64,000 nucleotides of DNA from Halichondria panicea (Eukaryota; Porifera; Demospongiae; Suberitida; Halichondriidae): contig NC_087393.1 in assembly GCF_963675165.1 (NCBI RefSeq), positions 4,921,702 to 4,985,701 of the forward strand, written 5' to 3'. Below, piece by piece: positions 24,197-33,510 of the stretch; position 1 is the first letter of the stretch, and each line of letters begins with the position of its first letter. A model generated the notes under the pieces. That model ran no database searches. It was not told the DNA's origin and saw only the letters and a list, made by a program, of their open reading frames with translations. The position numbers were made by a program, and so were the translations under genes.

Positions 24197-26602
24197 TTAG
24201 TCTGATATGTCATCAGTGTCGAAGTCTTTCCAAGTAACTATTCTTTTCAAATGTTGTGAAATCGATTCTTCCTCGCTCAGTCCGAGCTTGAGTTTAAGGA
24301 TTGGGACTATTGGAGGCATGAACATTAGAACACAGCACAGTGTTACGGTGATTAAGAAGAAAGCACAAATGTTCAGATATGCTACGTGAATGTTAATATC
24401 TCTCAACAGAAAGTAGAGTGGAAATCCAATCCCTCCTAGAACTGTCAGACTGTACACAAGTATGTTGACTTTTTTGGTATGGCTGAAATGTTTTCGTTGA
24501 ATCTTTCGATTTAGTACCGAAAAAATAACAAGTAAAATAGCAATTCCTCCCTTGTAAATTGAAACTCCTGTTATCCAATATTCTATATTTTGACACGTAC
24601 AACTTGAGTGAATATATAATGATTGACTGTGCAAAATAATTTCTGTGGTCTGCACAAGTGTCCATGGGCTGTACACGATCCACAGTATACACACAACCAC
24701 ATCAACCGCTACAAAGGCAATAACACCACAGATTAGCGCCTTGTCGTTCAGTAGTACTCCCGGGCTTTTATTTCTGAAATGCTTGAACAATCGGAAAACT
24801 CTCCATATTCTCACAAAGATAGTTCCAAAAATCAGAGAAGAGCCGATCATTAAACACCACATTACTGCACTGCATAGCACCGGGTATATCACTTCATATT
24901 TTGTTAAGAAAGCTTCTTGAACTGTGTGTATAATAGTTGCTAGTGAAAAGAGATAGCAGCCTGAGAAAATCAGGTGACTAAGGTTAGGGCTTACAGCTTT
25001 GATGCTGCGATGTCTACTCCACAGCATGAAGGCAGTCTGTAGCAGAACCAGTAATATTACAAATATGATTGCAGTGAAGAGTATGATTAACCCAACACTA
25101 AGGTGAATATGGATCGGTACTTCTTCAAATCGGTCGCTAATGAATCCAAATCCTGTGCATTGTAGACTTTGTTCAGCAGCGTATTTTGTTAAAGGTACTT
25201 CGATTAGACCGCTTGTGTTGGTTCGATATAATTGTGTTACAAAAATTGTCGTTTGCACACTTTTTGTGAGAGTGTTAAACTTCACACGCCCTGTGGCTCC
25301 AGTGAAGGAGACGTTTAATAACTTGCTTGATAGCAGTTGTGTAAAGTTAGACATCATCCCAGTCTTGTACGAACTAAGATTGTATCCATCCATTGAAAGT
25401 TGGTCTAACGCAAGACCAAGAGCCAATCCTGCATCATAGTATGTGTTCTCCCAGAAGCTAGACGGCATGTACATTTCAATAGTTTTTCTGGTAGCGTTCA
25501 ATATTCTCTGTACTTTGGGCTCATTGCTGTGTACTGTGAAGAAATCTTCATACTGCTTTCTGTAAGTTGAATAGTTTTGAGAAGTCACTGAAATGTTACC
25601 TTCGTCTAATATTAGACTGTATTTGTTTAGAATTGAACCATTGGCAGCTTTTTCTATTTCATTTGCAGAACATTGGTAAACGTTTCCATTGAATTCAAAG
25701 TTTTCCACTTCTTTCTTGAAATCTCTTATAGATCTCTCGCTGAATATCCATTGGTACTGAGGGTAGATCATGTCAAACTTGTATGCCAAACACATCAACT
25801 TTTGAGCTATTTTGTCACCGGCAAAAACTACAATTATTCTGACTCTTTTCTCTTTCAGTTCATTTAAATTGAATGACAGTACATTCACATCTCTGTCATT
25901 GATATCATACACTGGTGAGTTAAATTTAATTATAGGTCTCAGTCGCTCTTCAAATCTCTGATTTGTAGTTTGGAAATTTCCAGCAAGTCCGTCAAAAATA
26001 ACTCCTATGCTTGACCAACCAACGCACTCTATCAGTTTTGCAATACTCTCAATGTAGGCCAAAGAGGAGGATAACATAGTAAAGGTGGTGCTGAAGTTGG
26101 ATGTCTCAATTTGCGGAGAGTTTGCAGTTGGAGCAATTTGGAGCATGTTTATATCTGGTCTTGCGATAAGTGGAGCGAGTGCAATAGCAACATCCGAGCA
26201 TGCTGATCCGATAATACCAACAACATTTTTAGGTTCGTCTGCAGTTCGTGAGAATTGTCTATCTGCATCTTCTTCCAGTTGGTTGTAGTAGGTGCCGGAT
26301 AGTAATGAAGAGAATACGTTTACCGGAATAGAATTTCCTGATCTGCAACCACAATCTCGTTCAATTAATATCAGTTTGTAGTTTCTCAAGATGTCGAAAT
26401 TGTTGTTTATGTGCTCAAATGCCAGTCTCACAGCAGGTGTCAGAGAGATTCCTGCGTCCCATCCAGTGTTTGTGATCGGATGAGGGTACGGTGCCGTAAC
26501 TAACACATACAGTGGATGCTTCTCTTCCACCAGAGCTAATGATAAACTAGTGAGTAGCACTACTGTCAAAAAGAAGCAATGTTCTAGCTTGTGTTTAGAC
26601 AT
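24197..26602 (-). CDS. GABA-B-like class C GPCR, receptor A2 (intronless)
   Basis: Single exon, 801 residues from the preferred ATG at 26602. An in-frame ATG at 26662 would add 20 polar residues and bury the signal peptide, so the downstream start is chosen. After the signal peptide (HCFFLTVVLLTSLSLALV) comes a Venus-flytrap domain with SACSDVAIALAPL and IAPTANSP, then seven membrane segments with SLIFGTIFVRIWRVFRLF, where VRIW replaces the usual K-[TV]-W. ECL2 has SSCTCQN. The tail is short and acidic, without a coiled coil. The TM5-TM6 junction (KHFSHTKKVNILVYS...) is identical in protein to A1 and almost identical in DNA, although the ligand domains have diverged strongly. The ligand is unknown. 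Confidence 0.92.
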   Translation of the reverse strand: MSKHKLEHCFFLTVVLLTSLSLALVEEKHPLYVLVTAPYPHPITNTGWDAGISLTPAVRLAFEHINNNFDILRNYKLILIERDCGCRSGNSIPVNVFSSLLSGTYYNQLEEDADRQFSRTADEPKNVVGIIGSACSDVAIALAPLIARPDINMLQIAPTANSPQIETSNFSTTFTMLSSSLAYIESIAKLIECVGWSSIGVIFDGLAGNFQTTNQRFEERLRPIIKFNSPVYDINDRDVNVLSFNLNELKEKRVRIIVVFAGDKIAQKLMCLAYKFDMIYPQYQWIFSERSIRDFKKEVENFEFNGNVYQCSANEIEKAANGSILNKYSLILDEGNISVTSQNYSTYRKQYEDFFTVHSNEPKVQRILNATRKTIEMYMPSSFWENTYYDAGLALGLALDQLSMDGYNLSSYKTGMMSNFTQLLSSKLLNVSFTGATGRVKFNTLTKSVQTTIFVTQLYRTNTSGLIEVPLTKYAAEQSLQCTGFGFISDRFEEVPIHIHLSVGLIILFTAIIFVILLVLLQTAFMLWSRHRSIKAVSPNLSHLIFSGCYLFSLATIIHTVQEAFLTKYEVIYPVLCSAVMWCLMIGSSLIFGTIFVRIWRVFRLFKHFRNKSPGVLLNDKALICGVIAFVAVDVVVCILWIVYSPWTLVQTTEIILHSQSLYIHSSCTCQNIEYWITGVSIYKGGIAILLVIFSVLNRKIQRKHFSHTKKVNILVYSLTVLGGIGFPLYFLLRDINIHVAYLNICAFFLITVTLCCVLMFMPPIVPILKLKLGLSEEESISQHLKRIVTWKDFDTDDISD

Positions 26603-27066
26603 AGTGTCACTGTTCTTGCATGCACTTTCAAAATTGGTTGTCTGCAGGGATTGCACTTTCAATTGATTGAGCAGGATCTAGATCTCACCTTTTATGCTAT
26701 AATAGCAGGAAATGAGATTCCACAGTGCATAAAGGAATCAACACCCTCAGTTTCTGGCAATTAGACTGGCAATTTTAGAATAATGTGCATGCGTGATGTA
26801 GATCATTGCCTTTCCTGTGAGCATCTGCATGGACGATGCCAAAAACAGTCTAACCACAACATGAACAAAGGGCATAATTATATATCTACATGTGACTCAT
26901 TGTGTGAAGTGGGGTGTTATCACTGATACAGATCTAGACTCTGCACCTAAACAATTGTATCGTAGCTACCGTGTACCGGGAATTAATTAGCTAGCTAGCT
27001 AGCTGTGGCAATCATCTGTCACTATAAACACTCTAGTCGAGTGAAGTGTTCTAGGACGAAGTAAAA
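26603..27066. promoter_or_regulatory. Divergent promoter region, receptors A2 / B1
   Basis: 464 bp between opposed start codons. It holds the 5' flanks of both receptors and a GCTAGC tandem near 26990. No specific factor site is convincing. Confidence 0.5.
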
Positions 27067-29439
27067 ATGAAAGAATTCAAGGGTTTGTGCATTGTTGTTT
27101 TGATAATAGATCTAGTTATTCTGAGATGTGGATGCTCTGTGTCAACAACCTCAAGTGCTTCTACAAGCATCTGTCAACCTACACACTCTTGTAATAACAC
27201 TACACTAATCTGCAGAACTGATGGGAAAAAAGATAAGCAAGTACTATATATTCTGGCCATGGGTCCTTATCCAAAAGATAATCCTTCTAATAACCCCAGC
27301 TGGTCAGGGGGTCCTCAGGTAGTCTCCGGAGTGCTGCTCGCTGCAGAGCACATCAACTGTGATCCAGATATCCTTCCTGATTACCGGATCAAGGTCATCG
27401 TTTCTGATGGTGGCTGCGAACATACATCAAGAGCTTTTGCCAATTTGACATCCAGTGTTTACCTACATCGTAGACCAGCTGTTGAGAATGTGGTTGGTGT
27501 TGTTGGTGGGGCGTGTTCCGAATCGGCCTTGGTTGTAGCGAAGCATGTTAATCGTGATAATCTCAGCTTAGTGCAAATTGCTCCAAGTGCTACCTCTCCT
27601 CTCTTTGTCAGAAATCTGACCAAATATAGTAGCACTATGCGACTCACTGTCAATGCTCTGTTGTTTGTCAAAGCTTTTACCCATATTATTGTCGAACAGA
27701 AATACGAAGAAGTAGCACTGCTTTACGATTTCCAACGTAGTTACATGCTTGAAGTTTCTGATGCTTTTGAGAAAGCTTTGAAAAAGGTGAATGTCAATGT
27801 TTCGATGAACCTGCCTATTTTTGATTTCCTGGTTGATAAAGCATTGGAAGATCTGAGAGATACTCATAGACTCATCTTCGTCTTTGCTGGAAGGAAGTTA
27901 TCCAAACTGGTTCTTTGTATGGCATACAATAAAGGGATGCTATGGCCAAGCTACCAATTCATTTTTATCAATCGGCGACTGAGTAATTTTGTGACAGCTG
28001 TTAATATAACAGACCGTGTCACAAAAGAAATACTTGCTTACTGCTCTGAAGAACAAATGTTTGAGGCTGTTCAAACTGCTACCATTTTTGAGCCCCAATT
28101 AACAAGACCTGATAGAAATACGAAGACAGTGAGTGGTTACACATACAATGAAATTGAATGTCAGTATAACCGGACTCTTCAGAACCATATACAGTCCCTC
28201 GACATAAAAGCAGATGATGTAATTGACACAGAGTATCAGAATGCCTACTACGATTCTACTTGGGCCTTAGCAATGAGTTTGCATAATGCTCAACCCAAGG
28301 TCAACTTGAGCACTTATCATTACGGTCAACCAAATAACACAAAATTCATTTTTGAACAATTCTTCAATCTTTCGTTCGAGGGAGCTTTTGGGAGAGTAGA
28401 ATTCAGTAGAGACACGTACGATACAAAAGACGTTGCTATAGTGAACATATACAAACAAAACATTAGCAATTTAAACTGCACTGAGTCAAAAATCGTGGCA
28501 TTTTACAGTTCAAAAACCAGTCTTGTCAATCTTTTTAATTCCACATTTGTCGATTCGTCTGTGTTCGTCAAAAAGATGGTTTACCCTCCACTGGTGTTGG
28601 GTTTGACTATTATGGCCGTGACAATTGTCGTCTTACTCGTGATCGGAGTATTACAATGTATAAATTGGAATCTGGGTGACGTTAAGAACCTCAAGGCTAC
28701 TAGCCCTCAATTGAATAATCTAATTTTCTCAGGTTGCTACCTCCTGTTGTTGGCAGTTGTGGTTTACTCGTTCATTTCAGTGTTTCTCATAGAGCTTAGA
28801 GACCACATCACACATTTTCCAGTTGTGTTTAGTGTTTTTTGTAACGTTCAAGCTTGGGTGACAACTTATGCTTTTTCTCTCATATTTGGAACAATTTGTA
28901 TGAAAACTTGGAGGATCTGGCGAATATTCACTCACTTCAGCTCCAGTCCATTGAAGTTTGCTGGTGATGGAGTTCTTGTTGGATTTGTTGTGATTCTAAT
29001 AACAATTGATACAGTCTATCTCATAGTGTGGATTTCCACAAACCCTTTGTATATGATTTTAATCGGTGATAACAGCCGTCAAATTGCTATATGCAGCTCC
29101 GATGGATTCACTGTGGCTTGGGTGTTAGTTCTGGTGTGTTACAAGCTGTTGGTGATATTCTTCGTCTTCTATCTCTCCATCAAGACTCGAAAGATCAGTA
29201 GGAAGGAGTTCAAGCAGACTAAGAGCATTAATATGCTCATCTATATTCAGCTTTTCAATTTCACTTTAGGAATTGCACCATATGCAATTGTCACTGCTAG
29301 TAGATCTTTTGATGAAGGGCCCATTATCGCAGCGTATGTGTTTTACTGCATGACTTATATTATTGCAGTTGTTTTTTGTATTATTCTTGTCTTTCTACCT
29401 CCTATTTACCTTGTTCTACGAAAGAGGTTGTTACAATAG
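27067..29439 (+). CDS. GABA-B-like class C GPCR, receptor B1 (intronless)
   Basis: Complete single exon, 790 residues. N-terminal hydrophobic signal (CIVVLIIDLVILRCG), then a cysteine-containing stretch, then a Venus-flytrap domain: VLYILAMGPYP, VVGVVGGACSESALVVA and LVQIAPSATSPLF. Seven membrane segments begin near residue 515 and include FSLIFGTICMKTWRIWRIF, the canonical GABA-B K-T-W-R. It ends four residues after VLRKR, with essentially no cytoplasmic tail, so neither coiled-coil pairing nor an ER-retention signal is present. It belongs with B2 in a subgroup distinct from A1/A2. Many N-x-S/T sites lie in the ectodomain, as expected for a secreted domain. Confidence 0.93.
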   Translation: MKEFKGLCIVVLIIDLVILRCGCSVSTTSSASTSICQPTHSCNNTTLICRTDGKKDKQVLYILAMGPYPKDNPSNNPSWSGGPQVVSGVLLAAEHINCDPDILPDYRIKVIVSDGGCEHTSRAFANLTSSVYLHRRPAVENVVGVVGGACSESALVVAKHVNRDNLSLVQIAPSATSPLFVRNLTKYSSTMRLTVNALLFVKAFTHIIVEQKYEEVALLYDFQRSYMLEVSDAFEKALKKVNVNVSMNLPIFDFLVDKALEDLRDTHRLIFVFAGRKLSKLVLCMAYNKGMLWPSYQFIFINRRLSNFVTAVNITDRVTKEILAYCSEEQMFEAVQTATIFEPQLTRPDRNTKTVSGYTYNEIECQYNRTLQNHIQSLDIKADDVIDTEYQNAYYDSTWALAMSLHNAQPKVNLSTYHYGQPNNTKFIFEQFFNLSFEGAFGRVEFSRDTYDTKDVAIVNIYKQNISNLNCTESKIVAFYSSKTSLVNLFNSTFVDSSVFVKKMVYPPLVLGLTIMAVTIVVLLVIGVLQCINWNLGDVKNLKATSPQLNNLIFSGCYLLLLAVVVYSFISVFLIELRDHITHFPVVFSVFCNVQAWVTTYAFSLIFGTICMKTWRIWRIFTHFSSSPLKFAGDGVLVGFVVILITIDTVYLIVWISTNPLYMILIGDNSRQIAICSSDGFTVAWVLVLVCYKLLVIFFVFYLSIKTRKISRKEFKQTKSINMLIYIQLFNFTLGIAPYAIVTASRSFDEGPIIAAYVFYCMTYIIAVVFCIILVFLPPIYLVLRKRLLQ

Positions 29440-29765
29440 CTATTTATATATCTTTGTATTTAATTTATATAATTGCGTTTTAAAACTGGTAATGAACATT
29501 ACTATAATATGGATATGGAAGTTGCTCTGGATGTTGTTTGACACCTCACTAGCCTTGATTCGAGGCTAGTGTTTGACACTTGTAATAATGGTTGAATATC
29601 TGGTAATGGGCATTACTTTAATAGTTGTATAATAATGATTAGATAAATAAATGCACCCACATACGTACGTACGCAATTATAAAGTTCTCCGCCATTAGCG
29701 CTATAGCAGCAGTATAATAGCTAGTCTAGTATAGTAGTAGCTAGCTAAGATAAACAGTGCCAAAA
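29440..29765 (+). other. Spacer between tandem receptors B1 and B2
   Basis: 326 bp holding the B1 3' end and the B2 promoter. A short palindrome (ACTAGCCTTGATTCGAGGCTAGT) near 29548-29570 could form a hairpin. No other signal. Confidence 0.5.
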
Positions 29766-32162
29766 ATGAGCAAGCTAGACAAGTGTGTGAACTCTGCTGC
29801 TGTGCAAACGTTGCTTCTTGTGCTGCTATCAGTGTCAGTTCGTTCAGAAGTAGATCCACAAGTGTGCAACTACACTACACCAAGCTCAGTAAAAGTATGT
29901 GAGGTCCCAATCTGTGATAATTCGGAACAAAAACCAATACTCTATTTTCTGGTCATGGGCCCTTATCCTAGAACCCCTGAGGATCCTGGGAATCAACCCA
30001 GCTGGCGTGGAGGCCCTGCAGTCATCCCAGGAGCCTTGCTAGCTGCTGAGCACATAAACTGTGATTCCAGGATTCTACCCGACTATCATATCAAGGTGAT
30101 AATCTCCGATGGTGGTTGTAACCTAACAAACATAAGAGCTTTGGTGAATATCACAACAAATATTTTCCTAAACCAGAGCAATGTATCAGATGGGAATGTA
30201 GTCGGGATTATTGGTGGAGCATGTTCTGAGTCAACGATTCTTGTGGCTGAGCTAGTTGCGCGTGATTCTCTCAGCTTAGTGCAAATTGCTCCTAGTGCTA
30301 CCTCTCCTATATTTGTCCAAAATCAGAGAGACTATAGCAATACCATACGACTAACTGTGAATGCTTTACTGTTTGTGAATGTGTTCAAGGAAATCATCGT
30401 GAAAAACGGTTACTCTGATGTGGCAATTCTTTATGATTCTGACCGAAGTTACCATATATCAGTTGCCAATGACTTCCAAACGGCTTTGGGAGATGTTGGT
30501 ATTAAAGCTAAAAGCGAGGCTGTTTCTACAACTCGTTTAATGGAGCCACTAAAAGAACTGAGAAATGAGAATAGACTGATATTTGTTTTTGCTGGAAGAG
30601 GAATCTCTCTTAAGATTTTATGCTTGGCTTATAATTTGGATATGGTATTTCCAAACTATCAGATTATATTCATTAACCGAAGAATGAACAATTTCATACA
30701 TAACTATACTCTTATCAATGACCCTGACACTGGAAAAAATATATACAATTGTTCTATAGATGATATGAAAGCTGCACTGCCAACAGCCACTCTCTTCGAG
30801 CCACGAGTGACTAGAGCAGACCAAGACACTAAGACTTTCAGTAATTACACCTATAATGAAATTGAGTGTCAGTACAATAAAACTCTTGAAGACCACAAGC
30901 ACTTTCTCTGTCTACCAAAAGTAACAGACACGGAGTATCAAAATGCATACTATGATTCTACTTGGGCCTTAGCAATGAGTTTGCATAATGCTCAACCTGA
31001 AGTAAATTTGACTGGCTATAAATATGGTCAGCCAAGCAATACTAAAGTAATCTTAAGCAAGTTCTTCGATCTTTCGTTTGAGGGAGCATTTGGAAAAGTG
31101 CAGTTCAATAACAGAACTTACGATACTGAAGACGTCGCCATTGTGAATATATTCCAGCAGAGGAACTTTACAGGTGATTCTGATAACATTACTTCACAAG
31201 TTGTTGCATTTTACAACTCTGAAACAAAAATCACCACTACCGAGGATACAGCTATCTTTATCAACTCATCTGTGTTTGAAAAAGAAGAGCCAAAATTAAT
31301 GCTTCCTCCCAAGGAATTAGGCTGGACTGTAATAGCCTTTGTTATAGTAATTGTGATTGTGATAGTGGTACTGCATTGCTTGAATGGAACTGTTTCAGAC
31401 CTTAAACATGTCAAAGCTACTAGCCCACAATTGAATCATCTCATTTTTTCTGGCTGTTACCTCATGCTGATCGGTGTTCTGGCCTACACTTACGTGTCTG
31501 TATTTTTTGATGATGGTGATGAACTCAATCGACTTTGGTTTAGTGTAGCATGCAATATTCAAGCTTGGGTATCAAATCTTGCGTTTTCTCTAATCTTTGG
31601 AACGATCTGCATGAAAACTTTGAGAATTTATCGAATTTTTAATCACTTTAGTTCCAGTCCAATAAAAGGTGCTGGTGATTCGGCTCTGATTGGTTTTGTT
31701 GTATTCTTAGTGTTGTTAGATGCTGCTTTTCTTTTAACCTGGGCTGCAATTGACCCTTTGCATCTTTTCGTACAAGGAACAAGCTCCAAAGTCGTCATGT
31801 GTAACTCCACAGATATTCGTCCTTGGATCATCACACTATTGCTAATTAAAGGAATTTTAATGATATGTGTATTATTTCTTTCCATAAAAACTCGGAAGAT
31901 TAACAAAAGGGAGTTCAAGCAAACGAAAGCTATTAACACTTTTTTGTACATTCAAATCTTCACTCTCGCATTAGGGATCACGCCATATGCAATCATTAAT
32001 GCCAGTCAAACTGTTGATCTCAACTCTATCATTGCAGCGTATGTACTGTATTGTGGAGCATACATATTAGCGACTATTTTTTGTGTAATTTTCATCTTTA
32101 TACCTCCGATCTATCCACATGTTAGACGAAAGTGGGCGGCTTGGACCAGTTACGTTGAATAG
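29766..32162 (+). CDS. GABA-B-like class C GPCR, receptor B2 (intronless)
   Basis: 798 residues from the ATG at 29766; a frame extended to 29757 begins with GTG and is not credible. Signal peptide (QTLLLVLLSVSVRS), a Venus-flytrap domain with VVGIIGGACSESTILVA and LVQIAPSATSPIF, then seven membrane segments with FSLIFGTICMKTLRIYRIF. Leucine replaces the usual tryptophan of the K-T-W-R motif. The cytoplasmic tail is about 15 residues. It is the tandem duplicate of B1, about 330 bp downstream on the same strand, with stretches of nearly identical DNA (for example 44 identical bases at 30954-30997 and 28252-28295). Ligand and partner are unknown. Confidence 0.93.
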   Translation: MSKLDKCVNSAAVQTLLLVLLSVSVRSEVDPQVCNYTTPSSVKVCEVPICDNSEQKPILYFLVMGPYPRTPEDPGNQPSWRGGPAVIPGALLAAEHINCDSRILPDYHIKVIISDGGCNLTNIRALVNITTNIFLNQSNVSDGNVVGIIGGACSESTILVAELVARDSLSLVQIAPSATSPIFVQNQRDYSNTIRLTVNALLFVNVFKEIIVKNGYSDVAILYDSDRSYHISVANDFQTALGDVGIKAKSEAVSTTRLMEPLKELRNENRLIFVFAGRGISLKILCLAYNLDMVFPNYQIIFINRRMNNFIHNYTLINDPDTGKNIYNCSIDDMKAALPTATLFEPRVTRADQDTKTFSNYTYNEIECQYNKTLEDHKHFLCLPKVTDTEYQNAYYDSTWALAMSLHNAQPEVNLTGYKYGQPSNTKVILSKFFDLSFEGAFGKVQFNNRTYDTEDVAIVNIFQQRNFTGDSDNITSQVVAFYNSETKITTTEDTAIFINSSVFEKEEPKLMLPPKELGWTVIAFVIVIVIVIVVLHCLNGTVSDLKHVKATSPQLNHLIFSGCYLMLIGVLAYTYVSVFFDDGDELNRLWFSVACNIQAWVSNLAFSLIFGTICMKTLRIYRIFNHFSSSPIKGAGDSALIGFVVFLVLLDAAFLLTWAAIDPLHLFVQGTSSKVVMCNSTDIRPWIITLLLIKGILMICVLFLSIKTRKINKREFKQTKAINTFLYIQIFTLALGITPYAIINASQTVDLNSIIAAYVLYCGAYILATIFCVIFIFIPPIYPHVRRKWAAWTSYVE

Positions 32163-32514
32163 TTTTCTTTTTGTATGACCACCTGTATATGATCTTTCAG
32201 TTGCTATGATCTTTGTTTGTTTTACATGAAGCAACTGCCAAAAATTATGGGTGCTGCATTAAAAATTAATCAGGCTGGAATGGATGGTTTCTTGGAATAT
32301 GTGCTCAGATTCTTAGTAAAGTGACCGCAAACATGTGCACAGATGTTACCGGAAATCGCAGCTAGTAATGTGTTGCACAGGAAGTGTACCGGAAGTACTG
32401 AGCTGGCATTAATTCCCTATGGGGGTGGGGCAGGGCTGGGTTAGCAGCAGCAAATCACTGCATTGCAAGTAGCTTTAGGAATCTCTCTCGTACTATTATA
32501 TTATAGTGAGAAAC
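32163..32514 (+). other. Spacer between receptor B2 and the first ADAP gene
   Basis: 352 bp with the 3' flank of B2 and the 5' flank of ADAP copy 1. No repeat or specific motif stands out. Confidence 0.5.
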
Positions 32515-33477
32515 ATGTCGGGCTCGGAGTCTCCTACGAGGAGGGAGGTGATAGCACTCAAGAAAGAAGAAGGGAATGATATGTGTGCTGACTGTGGGCA
32601 GAAAGGTAGCTTCCATACCTCAACCCATTCACACACTTCCATTTTATTTGCACTGTCTGGGCTGGGTTGAGGTATTGTAAACAAAATGTTGACTCAAGCA
32701 TTTGTATCATGTCCCATAATATGATAGTCGTTATAAAAACGCTCCTCGTAGAGTAACTAGAAGTCACTGCGAGCGTGTCTTAGATGGACATTTCTAATGT
32801 GTCACATTCCGAGAAAAAATTCTTGAGTGTATGCCTCTCATGCAAGCAATGTGTTTGGATATGGGGGTGTTGTTAGTAGGTGACTGAGGTCTTATGATCT
32901 GATGAACTTTGTATTATTATTATTGGAATCATGAATTTTTGCCAGTTAAGTTATAAATAGCCTAATGAAGTGATAAGTGTACCAATAGTAGACCCTTACA
33001 TGTGTGTTTCCCATTGTTTCATTGGTCCTTTATAGTATGCAATTGTGGGCCAGACATCAGCTGTATAGTATTTTATGTCGAATATTTCAATAAGATATTT
33101 TACAGTGTACAAGCTAGTTGTAGTCGTCTGATTACTCTTCTGATATGACAAGCTCAAAACAAAACAATTTAGAACAGATGGTCTCGTTTGTTTGTATGCA
33201 ATTTACTGATGAGCAGTAGAAGATTTCACAATAGTTGTGATGCATTATTGTTAACTACGTGTATGTTCTAATCTCTGTGTAGAATTTAGAATTTGGTTTC
33301 AGTTACAAATCTGACGTTTTGATACGAACATTTTTGCATTGTGAGGCTTAATTATATGGGTAGAGCCAGTGATTGGAGCACTGGGCTTCACTGAGCTTCA
33401 CTGTAGCTCTAGGTATGCTTCCCTTTCCCCAGAAAATGTTGTATGTGAGAAGCCACTGAATATACTGCTAGGAACTG

Positions 33478-33510
<33 letters not shown>

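Noticed and set aside
26603-26662. Upstream start for receptor A2
   Set aside because: It would place 20 polar residues before the signal peptide; the ATG at 26602 gives a normal signal sequence.
29757-29765. Upstream start for receptor B2
   Set aside because: The codon at 29757 is GTG, not ATG; the first real ATG is 29766.
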